From contig NZ_FRAX01000008.1 of the NCBI RefSeq assembly GCF_900142465.1, positions 1-64,000 of the forward strand: a stretch of DNA of 64,000 nucleotides, read 5' to 3'. Shown one piece after another: positions 52,694-61,200 of the stretch. The notes beneath the pieces were generated by a model that saw only the letters and a list, made by a program, of their open reading frames with translations, did not search any database and was not told where the DNA came from. The stretch's first letter is position 1. Each line of letters opens with the position of its first letter. This DNA is from Fibrobacter sp. UWH6 (GTDB lineage Bacteria > Fibrobacterota > Fibrobacteria > Fibrobacterales > Fibrobacteraceae). A program made the position numbers and the translations under genes.

Positions 52694-53707
52694 TTATCGA
52701 CCAGCAGCGCTAGAACGGGCACGAGCCTTTTCACGTTCACGACGACGCTTTTCGGTGTCATCCGGGAAGAGTTCCGGCAGGGCATAACCGATGGCGATAC
52801 CGAAGACAATACCAGTCTTGTTCATACCGTCCTGGTTAACCACCTTGGAATCCCACTGACCATTCTGCCACATGCCAAGCACTTCACGCTTGCCCCAGCT
52901 GGGGTTGTCGGTGGATTCATCCCACTGGGCAGGCTTCTTTGCCAGCTTGGGAGCATAGTACATACCGATAGAGAACTGCAGGTAGTACCATTCATTGGTC
53001 ATATAGGCAATAAGAACGTCAAACTGGTAACCTTCCACAGAAATCAAGGCACGAACGTTATTATCCGGTTTGATGTCATGGTCGAAGTAAACAGTGCCAT
53101 AAGAAGCAGAAATACCCAGATGGAGAGGATTCTTCGGGAAGAGGTAGTAGTTAATACCGGCCTTCCAACCAGAGCCACCTTCCAATTCAAATTCTTCGAA
53201 GTCGGTGTCGGTACCCTTAGGCAGGAAACCGAAAGAACCGAATACGGCCAGATGGAACGGCAGGACGTATTCCGCACCGATACCGAAGCTCATACCCATA
53301 CCGGTTTCACCCATGAAGGCATAGCGAGAACCCATACCCATCTGCAGAATGAGACGGTTACGGAGCCAGTCACGACGACGTTCGGAGTTTGCGTATTCAT
53401 CCTGACGCTGTTCTTCTTCGAACTTCTTGCGTTCCAGCTGTTCCTTGCGCTGAGCGACAGTCAGATCGCCGCTGGCAAATTCTTCATCTTCCCCTTCTTC
53501 GTCATCGTCGTCCATGGCAGCAGCACGGGCAGCCTTGCCCTTAGATGCCTTCGGCGGAGCAGAGACAAAGCCATCATCGTCTTCGTCAGAAGCAACAGAC
53601 GGAGCGGAGACGTAATCGTCGTCATCATCATCCTGAGCCCAAGATACAGACGCAAAAGCGGACAAACCGAGAGTCAAACAGGTAGTCAACAAAAGTTTTT
53701 TTAACAT
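52694..53707 (-). CDS. outer-membrane protein with Asp/Glu-rich N-terminal region
   Basis: A 337-residue exported protein: signal peptide MLKKLLLTTCLTLGLSAF, then an acidic region with two similar units (DDDDDDYVSAPSVASDED; DDDGFVSAPPKASKGK) and DDDDEEGEDEEF, a charged coiled segment, then amphipathic strands of a barrel domain (GMGMSFGIGAEYVLPFHLAV) and a basic C terminus (RRREREKARARSS). No known family. The ATG at 53707 has AGAGG upstream and is preferred over a TTG three bases earlier. Confidence 0.72.
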   Translation of the reverse strand: MLKKLLLTTCLTLGLSAFASVSWAQDDDDDDYVSAPSVASDEDDDGFVSAPPKASKGKAARAAAMDDDDEEGEDEEFASGDLTVAQRKEQLERKKFEEEQRQDEYANSERRRDWLRNRLILQMGMGSRYAFMGETGMGMSFGIGAEYVLPFHLAVFGSFGFLPKGTDTDFEEFELEGGSGWKAGINYYLFPKNPLHLGISASYGTVYFDHDIKPDNNVRALISVEGYQFDVLIAYMTNEWYYLQFSIGMYYAPKLAKKPAQWDESTDNPSWGKREVLGMWQNGQWDSKVVNQDGMNKTGIVFGIAIGYALPELFPDDTEKRRREREKARARSSAAGR

Positions 53708-53842
53708 CAAAAGCCTCTGATTATATAATCGCCTTTGGAATATAACTTATTAAATCCGCCAAATGCAAAAGCCTTTATGTAAAAGTTGATTAAAAATGCC
53801 GATTTTTATAAAAACAGCGGGTTTGTGCGACCCAAGGTCCCG

Positions 53843-54646
53843 CTATTCCACTTTTAACAACTTAGCTTTTATGGAACCGAGGGCAATTTCGCACTCCATA
53901 AGGACCGGAATACGACGTTCATCATCGGTCAGCCATATAAAAATGCGGCCCTTCGACACAAAAATGCCGTCTCCATCCAGCACGGGTTCCACTTTTATAG
54001 TGTTTACCGTGCCAATTTTGGTCTTTAGGGTTTCGCGTCCATGGACAAGGACCTTCAGTTCGTAGCGTTTCTTGCCGCTCACTGCCGAAAAGCGAGAAGT
54101 ATCCCCTACCGTCAACGGCAGAGTTCGGACCAGGTAAAAGGCAGACATGATGCTGTGCTCGATACCCTGGATGGCCACGACGGTATCGGCGGAGCGCTTG
54201 ACCTTGCGAACCTTTCCGTCGGTAAAGACCGTGTCGGAAAGCCATGCCTTTTCGCCCTTGCGGTCGAACCGGATTACGGACTTGTTATGGTAGCTACCCT
54301 CGTTCAAGGTCTTGCGGAAAACTTCCGTCATGAGCCCCTTGTTACGAACGCGGGTGTAGATGGTGTCAGACACCGGATAGATTTTCTTGAGGGACCCCTC
54401 ATCATGAGCCAAGGTGTAGAATTCAGTCTTGCCGTCCTTGGAAGGTTTGACCTCCAGCACGGCCTTGCCTGCAGTAATGATACCCCAGCCCAGACTAAAA
54501 GTCAGACGTTCACCCTTCATCCAGGGAGCCTTGACCTCGGGAAGGTTCGGCTCACCGGCAAAGGATGAAGTAGAAAGCAGGCCTAGAAACGCAAATGCAA
54601 AAAACAACTTAGACACAAAGCCAAATTTGCACTTGATTTTTTTCAC
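53843..54646 (-). CDS. DUF3108 domain protein, exported
   Basis: A protein of about 267 residues with a signal peptide (FVSKLFFAFAFLGLLS) and the DUF3108 pattern: APWMKGERLTFSLGWGIITA near the start, IEHSIMSAFYLVRTLPLTVG in the middle and FIWLTDDERRIPVLMECEIA at the end. This periplasmic beta-rich family has no settled function. Two in-frame GTG codons (54646, 54658) are the only plausible starts; the first one upstream lies inside the TAG-rich repeat, so 54646 is chosen. Confidence 0.8.
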   Translation of the reverse strand: MKKIKCKFGFVSKLFFAFAFLGLLSTSSFAGEPNLPEVKAPWMKGERLTFSLGWGIITAGKAVLEVKPSKDGKTEFYTLAHDEGSLKKIYPVSDTIYTRVRNKGLMTEVFRKTLNEGSYHNKSVIRFDRKGEKAWLSDTVFTDGKVRKVKRSADTVVAIQGIEHSIMSAFYLVRTLPLTVGDTSRFSAVSGKKRYELKVLVHGRETLKTKIGTVNTIKVEPVLDGDGIFVSKGRIFIWLTDDERRIPVLMECEIALGSIKAKLLKVE

Positions 54647-54651
54647 GATCC

Positions 54652-54688
54652 TAACCACTTCCTACCGTCTACTTCCTACTACCTACTA
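54652..54688. repeat. TAG-rich simple repeat between purE and the DUF3108 gene
   Basis: Plus strand reads CTACTTCCTACTACCTACTA with CTAACCACTTCC beside it, the complement of the same two words seen near tyrS, the GAF regulator and purD. It ends on the purE stop codon. Confidence 0.65.
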
Positions 54689-55156
54689 GCCTTCGATGTC
54701 GCCCAGACCCTTGCGGTATTCCACAAGCTTTGCCTTGACGGCAGGGTCAGTGAGAGCGACGATGTGGGCGGCCAGGTAGCCGGCGTTCTTGCCGTTACCG
54801 ATACCAACAGTTGCAACAGGAATGCCACCGGGCATCTGGACGATGGAATGGAGAGCGTCCACACCGTTCAGGGGACCGCCAGCGCAGGGCAGACCGATCA
54901 CCGGAAGGATGGTGTGAGCGGCCAACACGCCCGGAAGAGCTGCGGCGAGACCGGCAACACCGATGATGACCTGGAGGCCACGGCCTTCAGCTTCCTTGGC
55001 GTACTTTGCAGTAGCGTTGGGAGTGCGGTGTGCAGAGTAAATGTTGAATTCCCACTTGATGCCGAAGCTGTCCAGCACAGCGGTGATCTTGTCTACAACT
55101 TCCTGGTCGCTCTTGCTACCAGCAACGATGCCGACCTTAGCGTTTTCTACTAGCAT
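54686..55156 (-). CDS. purE: N5-carboxyaminoimidazole ribonucleotide mutase
   Basis: PurE class I converts N5-CAIR to CAIR in purine synthesis. Signatures: VGIVAGSKSDQEVVDKI, IYSAHRTPNAT (catalytic His region), GLAAALPGVLAAHTILPVIG and GGIPVATVGIG. Its 156 residues are normal. It overlaps the purD stop by seven bases. No purK is visible. Confidence 0.95.
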   Translation of the reverse strand: MLVENAKVGIVAGSKSDQEVVDKITAVLDSFGIKWEFNIYSAHRTPNATAKYAKEAEGRGLQVIIGVAGLAAALPGVLAAHTILPVIGLPCAGGPLNGVDALHSIVQMPGGIPVATVGIGNGKNAGYLAAHIVALTDPAVKAKLVEYRKGLGDIEG

Positions 55157-56427
55157 CTTGCCAAACCCTTCTTACCAATGTCCTTACGATAGAACTTACC
55201 TTCGAATTCAACCTTTTCGCAAGCGGCGTATGCAACGTCCAGAGCTTCGCGAAGAGTTGCACCGTGACCTACGACGCCGAACACGCGACCACCGTTGGTG
55301 ACCAGCTTGCCGTCGGCCATCTTGGTACCGGCGTGGAGAACCTGTGCGCCGTTCTTTTCGGCTTCTTCGATACCGGTAACCACCTTGCCCTTTTCGTAGG
55401 AACCAGGATAGCCAGCGCTTGCGAGAACCACGATTGCAGCGGAACCCTTGGGAGCCTTGGGGGCGCCAAGCTTAGAGAGTTCGCCCTTTTCGGCAGCGTC
55501 AAAGAGAGCCAGCACGTCGCCATCGTAAAGCGGCAGAACAATCTGGCATTCCGGGTCGCCCAGACGGCAGTTGTATTCCACAACCTTGGGGCCCTTAGAG
55601 GTCACCATGATGCCCACATAGAGCACGCCAGTGTAGGGCTTGCCTTCGGCAGCCATACCCTTGAGGGTAGGTTCGATAATGGTCTTCTTCACTTCGTCCA
55701 GCAGAGCGTCGGTAACAACCGGAGCCGGAGAGTATGCACCCATTCCACCGGTGTTGGGGCCCTTGTCGTCATCGAAGACGCGCTTGTGGTCCTGGGCGGA
55801 AGAGAGGATGGCGTAATCCTTGCCGTCGGAAACGACGAAGATGGAAGCTTCTTCGCCGTCCATGAATTCTTCGATCACGACAGTCTTGCCGGATTCGCCA
55901 AAGACGGCCTTTTCGCCAAGCATTTCTTCCACAGCGTCGTCAGCTTCCTTGTCGGTCATGCAGACGATGGCGCCCTTACCAGCAGCAAGGCCGGAAGCCT
56001 TCACCACGATGGGAGCGGGATGTTCTGCCAGGAACTTCTTTGCGGAAGCCAGGTCAGTGAAAGTTTCGAATGCTGCGGTGGGGACATTGTACTTCTTCAT
56101 GATGTCCTTGGAGAAAGCCTTGGAGCCTTCCAGAGCAGCAGCACCGGCGGTGGGGCCGAATGCACGGAGACCGCGAGCGCGGAATTCGTCAACCACACCT
56201 GCTACCAGCGGAATTTCCGGTCCGATGATGGCCAGGTCGATGTTGTTAGCCACAGCCAGATCTGCAATAGCCTTGGGGTCAGCCACATCAACGGGGATGC
56301 ACTTGCCCAGGTTTGCCATGCCAGGATTGCCCGGTGCGCAGATGAGAGAATCGCACATGGGGGACTTCTTAACAGCGAGGGCGATGGCGTGTTCACGACC
56401 GCCGCTACCGACTACGAGAATGTTCAT
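55150..56427 (-). CDS. purD: phosphoribosylamine--glycine ligase (GAR synthetase)
   Basis: An ATP-grasp ligase of the second purine step. It starts with MNILVVGSGGREHAIA, has PIVVKASGLAAGKGAIV (ATP-grasp), NTGGMGAYSPAPVV, and the terminal-half VEYNCRLGDPECQ motif with metal-binding residues. At 425 residues it is of normal length. It leads a purD-purE operon; its leader holds a TAG-rich repeat. Confidence 0.96.
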   Translation of the reverse strand: MNILVVGSGGREHAIALAVKKSPMCDSLICAPGNPGMANLGKCIPVDVADPKAIADLAVANNIDLAIIGPEIPLVAGVVDEFRARGLRAFGPTAGAAALEGSKAFSKDIMKKYNVPTAAFETFTDLASAKKFLAEHPAPIVVKASGLAAGKGAIVCMTDKEADDAVEEMLGEKAVFGESGKTVVIEEFMDGEEASIFVVSDGKDYAILSSAQDHKRVFDDDKGPNTGGMGAYSPAPVVTDALLDEVKKTIIEPTLKGMAAEGKPYTGVLYVGIMVTSKGPKVVEYNCRLGDPECQIVLPLYDGDVLALFDAAEKGELSKLGAPKAPKGSAAIVVLASAGYPGSYEKGKVVTGIEEAEKNGAQVLHAGTKMADGKLVTNGGRVFGVVGHGATLREALDVAYAACEKVEFEGKFYRKDIGKKGLARC

Positions 56428-56436
56428 ACTAGACCT

Positions 56437-56470
56437 TGGTGGTTAGTGGTTAGTGTTTAGTGGTTAGTGG
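56437..56470. repeat. TAG-rich simple repeat in the purD leader
   Basis: Five partial copies of GTGGTTAGT, beginning nine bases upstream of the purD start codon. Confidence 0.7.
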
Positions 56471-56549
56471 ATGAATACGACACTAACTAATTTTCGGATA
56501 TAAAGTAGAAAAAAAGCTGTCAGGAAATGTGGAAGGGGACTCGCAAAGG

Positions 56550-56750
56550 CTACAATGCTTTTACCTGTTCCTCGGTGAGATTCTGGTACTTAATGACCTT
56601 TTCCAAAGGAATATTGTCACGAAGCATCTCGCGAGCAGCCTGCAACTTCTCAGACAAAGCCTTTTGGCGTTCTTCCTTGCGGCCAATATCTTCGCCGTCG
56701 GCTTTACCCTGCAGGTACGAGCCTTCTTTTTCGTATGCGAGATCAGTCAT
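56550..56750 (-). CDS. candidate internal in-frame product of the Rpn gene (C-terminal tail)
   Basis: Inside the Rpn gene an ATG at 56750 is in frame and preceded by GGAGG at 56759-56763 with an eight-base gap, a near-ideal ribosome-binding site. It would yield a 66-residue protein (starting MTDLAYEKEGSYLQGKADGE) made only of the C-terminal helical tail. This matches the known arrangement of intragenic Rpn antitoxins. The purine-rich match could be chance, and expression is unproven. Confidence 0.55.
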   Translation of the reverse strand: MTDLAYEKEGSYLQGKADGEDIGRKEERQKALSEKLQAAREMLRDNIPLEKVIKYQNLTEEQVKAL

Positions 56751-57500
56751 GCCGTCGGCCTCCAGAAGAAAAACATCATTAGTGTACGAGGAAAAAGATA
56801 CATCATTTGCAAACTCCCTGTCAAGGAGACCTTCGGCTTTTTCCTCCGTGATTTCCTTATCCTCCAAAATTTCGCGGAAGAGACGAAGCATGTCGGCTCG
56901 GCGGCTCCGTTCACGCTGTTCCAGCGGAGTACGGTCCTCAATAGCAAAGAACTTTTCCAATTCCACCAGGTTAACATCTAGTTTATCATAGTAAAACTTT
57001 TTGTTGCGAACCAATTCCAAAGTGTGGTAGTAATGGTCTCGGTCCAGGACGAACTGATCCTCGGTTAGGATACTCAGAATGTAGATGTGCGGCAGGTCGT
57101 AGGACTTGGATTTCTTCACGGTTCTACTGATTACACGGGATGTGTAGTAGATGAGACGATCAACAAACAACTGGTTATAGTTTTGCTGAACTTCAATGAG
57201 TACAGGTTCCCCCACCTGGGTAGTACCATAGATGTCAAAGATTGCAGTCTTCTCGTTCAGTACGCCAGGGTTTTCTTGCACGCCTAGGGAAAACTTCGAA
57301 ATGGCCTTGTCACCCTCCAAGCCAAGCATTGCGTTGAGGAACATTACGGTTCGCAGCGGTTTGGCTTCGTTCGCTAATAAAATTTTGATCATTCCATCAC
57401 TGAACGGATAGACATTCTTGAAGATCTTGCGATAATGGGCCAGACGGTCGGGATTCTTTTTGATATCCTTCGCCATGGCGATAAATTCCTTGCGATTCAT
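56550..57500 (-). CDS. Rpn-family PD-(D/E)XK nuclease / transposase-like protein
   Basis: A 316-residue protein of the Rpn/PD-(D/E)XK transposase-like family. The N-terminal half has FKNVYPFSDGMIKILLANE and the nuclease core TAIFDIYGTTQVGEP, then VLIEVQQNYNQLFVDR, i.e. the D...E-x-Q catalytic pattern. The C-terminal tail (LRDNIPLEKVIKYQNLTEEQ) is the variable helical end of the family. E. coli RpnA is a toxic anti-phage nuclease held in check by a small protein translated from inside its own gene. GGAG lies before the chosen ATG. It is accessory relative to its housekeeping neighbours. Confidence 0.88.
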   Translation of the reverse strand: MNRKEFIAMAKDIKKNPDRLAHYRKIFKNVYPFSDGMIKILLANEAKPLRTVMFLNAMLGLEGDKAISKFSLGVQENPGVLNEKTAIFDIYGTTQVGEPVLIEVQQNYNQLFVDRLIYYTSRVISRTVKKSKSYDLPHIYILSILTEDQFVLDRDHYYHTLELVRNKKFYYDKLDVNLVELEKFFAIEDRTPLEQRERSRRADMLRLFREILEDKEITEEKAEGLLDREFANDVSFSSYTNDVFLLEADGMTDLAYEKEGSYLQGKADGEDIGRKEERQKALSEKLQAAREMLRDNIPLEKVIKYQNLTEEQVKAL

Positions 57501-57644
57501 TTTCACTCCATAAAAAAAGACCGCCGCTGCTTCCGGGCGCAAGCCCTAGGCAGTAAAGCGATCTAACAAACTATGTTACGTGATGGAATTTAGAAAGAGG
57601 CTACGAGAAAAACAAGGGACCAGGTTTCCACTGACGCATTTTGC

Positions 57645-57838
57645 AAACAACTGTTTGCACGAGAGCCTTGGCGATCAAGTTTACTTGAATCGACATGGCC
57701 GAGGCTTAGGTTGTTCTAGAAACAACTGTTGACACGAGTGTCGTGACCATGGCAAGTTTACTTGCCATTGGGCACCTGTCCTCGCTTGACGGGGATGACC
57801 GAGGTCAAGGTTGTTCTATAAACAACTGTTGACACGAA
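57645..57838. repeat. three copies of a palindrome-bearing repeat between divergent genes
   Basis: AAACAACTGTTTGCACGAG (57645-57663), AAACAACTGTTGACACGAG (57720-57738) and AAACAACTGTTGACACGAA (57820-57838). The last two extend leftward through GGTTGTTCTA into CCGAGG, forming a hairpin (GTTGTT/AACAAC) in a unit of about 40 bases spaced 100 apart. GGCAAG-TTTA-CTTGCC (57751-57766) and a similar palindrome at 57672-57692 lie between. The 57501-58001 gap holds these repeats and the promoter of the small gene, and no larger gene. Confidence 0.75.
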
Positions 57839-57848
57839 AACGTGGCCC

Positions 57849-57878
57849 TTGACTTATTGCACCAGATGGATGTATATT
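57849..57878 (+). promoter_or_regulatory. promoter of the 57-residue gene
   Basis: TTGACT (57849-57854), 18 bases, TATATT (57873-57878). A hairpin GCGCAAT-TAA-ATTGCGC (57880-57896) would lie at the start of the leader, which is about 115 bases long. Confidence 0.7.
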
Positions 57879-58001
57879 TGCGCAATTAAATTGCGCATTA
57901 ATCTGCGCCTCGGTCATATCCAAGCAATCTTGGCTGCGACTCTCGGCTTGCGATTAATTTAGGGTCATTGGCTTATAGAGAATTTCAAGGAGGCATTCAG
58001 A

Positions 58002-58175
58002 ATGGATTTCGTTCGTCCAAACTACAAGACTGTCGGCGACGCCATTTTTGAAGACGGAGAAAAGCGCCAGGCCGAAGAAACCGCCCGCAGGATACTTGCC
58101 GAAAATGAGCCCATGGAAAAGATTATCGCCTACACAAGTCTTTCCAGGGAGCAGATCGAAGCGCTCAAGAAATAA
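58002..58175 (+). CDS. 57-residue protein resembling the Rpn C-terminal tail
   Basis: This short gene has AAGGAGG eight bases before its ATG, a promoter and a strong terminator, so it is very likely expressed. Its C-terminal half (ARRILAENEPMEKIIAYTSL, then SREQIEAL) aligns without gaps to the tail of the neighbouring Rpn protein (AREMLRDNIPLEKVIKYQNL, then TEEQVKAL), about half the residues identical. The N-terminal half begins MDFVRPNYKTVGDAIFEDGE and is also present as a linker-like region. It may be a free-standing relative of the intragenic Rpn antitoxin, or a relic of a decayed rpn copy. Confidence 0.8.
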   Translation: MDFVRPNYKTVGDAIFEDGEKRQAEETARRILAENEPMEKIIAYTSLSREQIEALKK

Positions 58176-58194
58176 TTTGTACGGGTTTAAAGGG

Positions 58195-58228
58195 AAAGGC
58201 TTCTGTCTACTTGACAGAAGCCTTTTTT
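58195..58228 (+). terminator. terminator of the 57-residue gene
   Basis: AAGGCTTCTGTC-TACTT-GACAGAAGCCTT, a perfect 12-pair stem, then TTTT. Confidence 0.93.
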
Positions 58229-58249
58229 ACAACAAAAAAATGCTAGCAC

Positions 58250-61200
58250 TTATCTTTTCAATAGGACTTTCCACATACGTTTCCCAGCCATAACGATATA
58301 CGTTCCAGGGCGATTCACTTTTATCCGAGCAGTTCCATTTGAATAAGACTTCGAAAGCAATTTTCCATTCACATCAAATACAGTAACAAAACCATCAAAT
58401 TCGTCCACAAAGATTTCATTTTTAAAAGTGTATATAGACACAACGGGAATCTTTTTCAATTGGAAATCAAGCCCATCTGTAGCTGAACTGGAATCGGGAT
58501 CAACTTCGTCACTCGGACTCGATTCAGGATTTTCGCTTGAACTTGATTCCAAAGTTTCGCTTGAGCTGGATTCAGGAGCATCACCTGGATATGAGGGAAT
58601 AACTGGAGCTCCAGAAATATTTATTTCACCGGTCAAATTCGGATAGGAATCTACGCCAATGTTTTGTCCCCACATCGATCCATCAATTTCATCACTGTCA
58701 TATTCACGCAAGGCTTTCGCAATTGAACCATCAGCGAACTCTAGCTGAGTCGCAGCTGAGCCAACTGATTCTACACTATCAAGAGACAAATAATAAGAAT
58801 GTTCAACTTTGCACAAGGAATCGCTATTGCAATTTATTAGGTTAGAATTACCATTACTTAAAACCATCCCGTTAAAAGAATTGACAATACGAACGAAGCT
58901 CCCCGAATTAATTTTTCCAACCAAGCCTCCAACACTTACATCATCCCCACTTCTTACGGAACCGATATTAAAGACATTCCGCACAAGCAAGTGACCATTC
59001 TGTTTTACAAGACCGACTAAGCCACCGGCCAGCCCAGCTGAAATAATAGAGCTGTTGAATACACCTTCCAGCAAAACGTTTCCTTCAACAGTTCCTGCAA
59101 TCGCACCAGCCTGACCAGAGCTTTTTAGATATGATTGTGCAATGCCAACGTTCTTGACAACAGCTCCATCACCCTCGACATCTCCTTTCAAATTTGCAAA
59201 CAGTCCTACCCCTACAACATAACTTGACGCATAAAAGAGTCCGTTTATTGTATGTCCCTGACCGTCAAAGGTTCCTCTAAAGTTTTGAATTGGAGTCCAT
59301 ACAACCAAATCATCATCACTAAACTTCAACGTTCCATCTGGTTTAAGAAAGTCCTTATTAACAGTGATATCAGCTACTTGTTTGGCGCAGGCTCTTTCCT
59401 GTTTACTCATTCCATTTGCACCATTAACAATAGCAGCAAAACTGTACAGGTCATCGACTGTTTTTATGACATAACATTCATCCTCTGTTTCCGGCTCCCT
59501 GATTGAAATCCACTTTGCATAAAATTCCATATCACCCTTAGTTTCAGCATTTATAGGATGGACTACAGAACCATCAAATGATTTATTATTATACCATCCA
59601 ACGAATATCTTATTTTGTACGGATGGGTTCTTGATATATTCTGGAACACCTTCAACGTAATTCATGACTTCGTCTGTAATACTATCGTCATTATAGTGAA
59701 ACGCTGCTTTTGAAACTTTAAATAATTCAGCATCGAAATTAACGTTTAAAACAGGATATAAATCTACGCCTACATTTTGTCCCCATACGGATCCATCGAC
59801 ATCCGTACTTGAATAGTTATGCAAGGCCGAAGCCACAGAGCCATCCTTGAACTGTTCTAACTTGACCGAGGTTTCTCCATAGCCAGACGAACTAGGAGCA
59901 TAAGAGTGAACAACAATAACACTACTATCCTTTTTATTCTTAACGTACCCAACAAAGCCTTGTTTCGTATTGAAGGAATTTATGAACTTGACCTGTTCGT
60001 TTCCATACGAACCACCTAGCATACCTCCTACACATTGATAGCCAGCAACGTTTCCTGCGAAGTACGAATTGCTAATAGTAAGGGCATGTCCATTTTCGTA
60101 GCCAACAAGGCCTCCCGTAAACGTCCCTCCTTTTATTGTACTTGTACTGTAAGAATTTTTGACATAAACATAGCCTGTCGCCTTGCCTATCAAAGTCCCC
60201 GCATCATCGTGCGAATTGATATAGGAATCTACAAGGCCAACATTTTCTATAATGCCAGGATTTTCGCTTGAGCCAGATACATAACCAAAAAGACCAATCT
60301 GATCCTTCTTGGAATCATTGTAATAAAGTCCAGATATATAATGTCCTTGGCCATCGAATGTACCGCTAAACGGGCCTATCGGAGTCCAGGTTTTAAAAGT
60401 TGATGAACCTGCACTATTCAAATTTCCTTTTTCATCAAGAACATTTTTATTGACAACAATATTTGCAGTCAGCCTGCCACAAGCAGTTCGTTCCTGAGTA
60501 AATCCATCATTTCCATTGACAATTGCAGCAAAAACATAAAGATCTTCACCTGACGAAATTTCATAACAACCGTCTTTCTTTTCAAGTGTCTTTAACCACT
60601 TCGCAAAGAACTCTTTTGAGCCAGTATCACTCGCCAAAATTTTCGTTACAGCATTCCCCGAAAAGTCACTATCGGAATACCATCCTCCAAAAAGATAATT
60701 CTGCCGTAAAGGGACCTGTAATGTAGTGCCAACACCTTTCAAATACTGTTGGACATATTCAGCAGTGTCGCCATCAAAGGTATGCAGTTTGACATCATAA
60801 AGAGTTACTTCTCCCGAATACCCTTTTACAAACCCACTCAGAATCGGATACGGATCTGTACCAACGTTTTGACCCCAAACCTCACCTTTAAAGCCATAGT
60901 GAAGCATAACTGCTAATTCGCCATTAGAGAAGGACGCATCCGTTCTCTCAAATTCACCCGAATTCGTCCCTTTATTGAACGAATTATTCGTTGTCAAGTT
61001 TGCGGTAGCATCTACATATCCAACCAAACCTGACAACAGTGCGTTATACAGTTTTACTGTATTAAAAGAATTTTCAATCGTGAGATCAGTTTCTTTACCA
61101 ACAATTCCGACAATTCCCCCAACATAACTTCCCGATTGATCAATTTGCGCGATGTTGTAACAATTTCTCACCAGGTTCTTACCCGTATGAATATAGCCGG

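Noticed and set aside
56550-57500. Active insertion sequence
   Set aside because: The Rpn-type gene has no terminal inverted repeats or target duplication flanking it; the palindromes lie on one side only.
57645-57838. CRISPR array
   Set aside because: Only three related units, imperfect, with spacers of unlike length and internal palindromes; no cas genes nearby.
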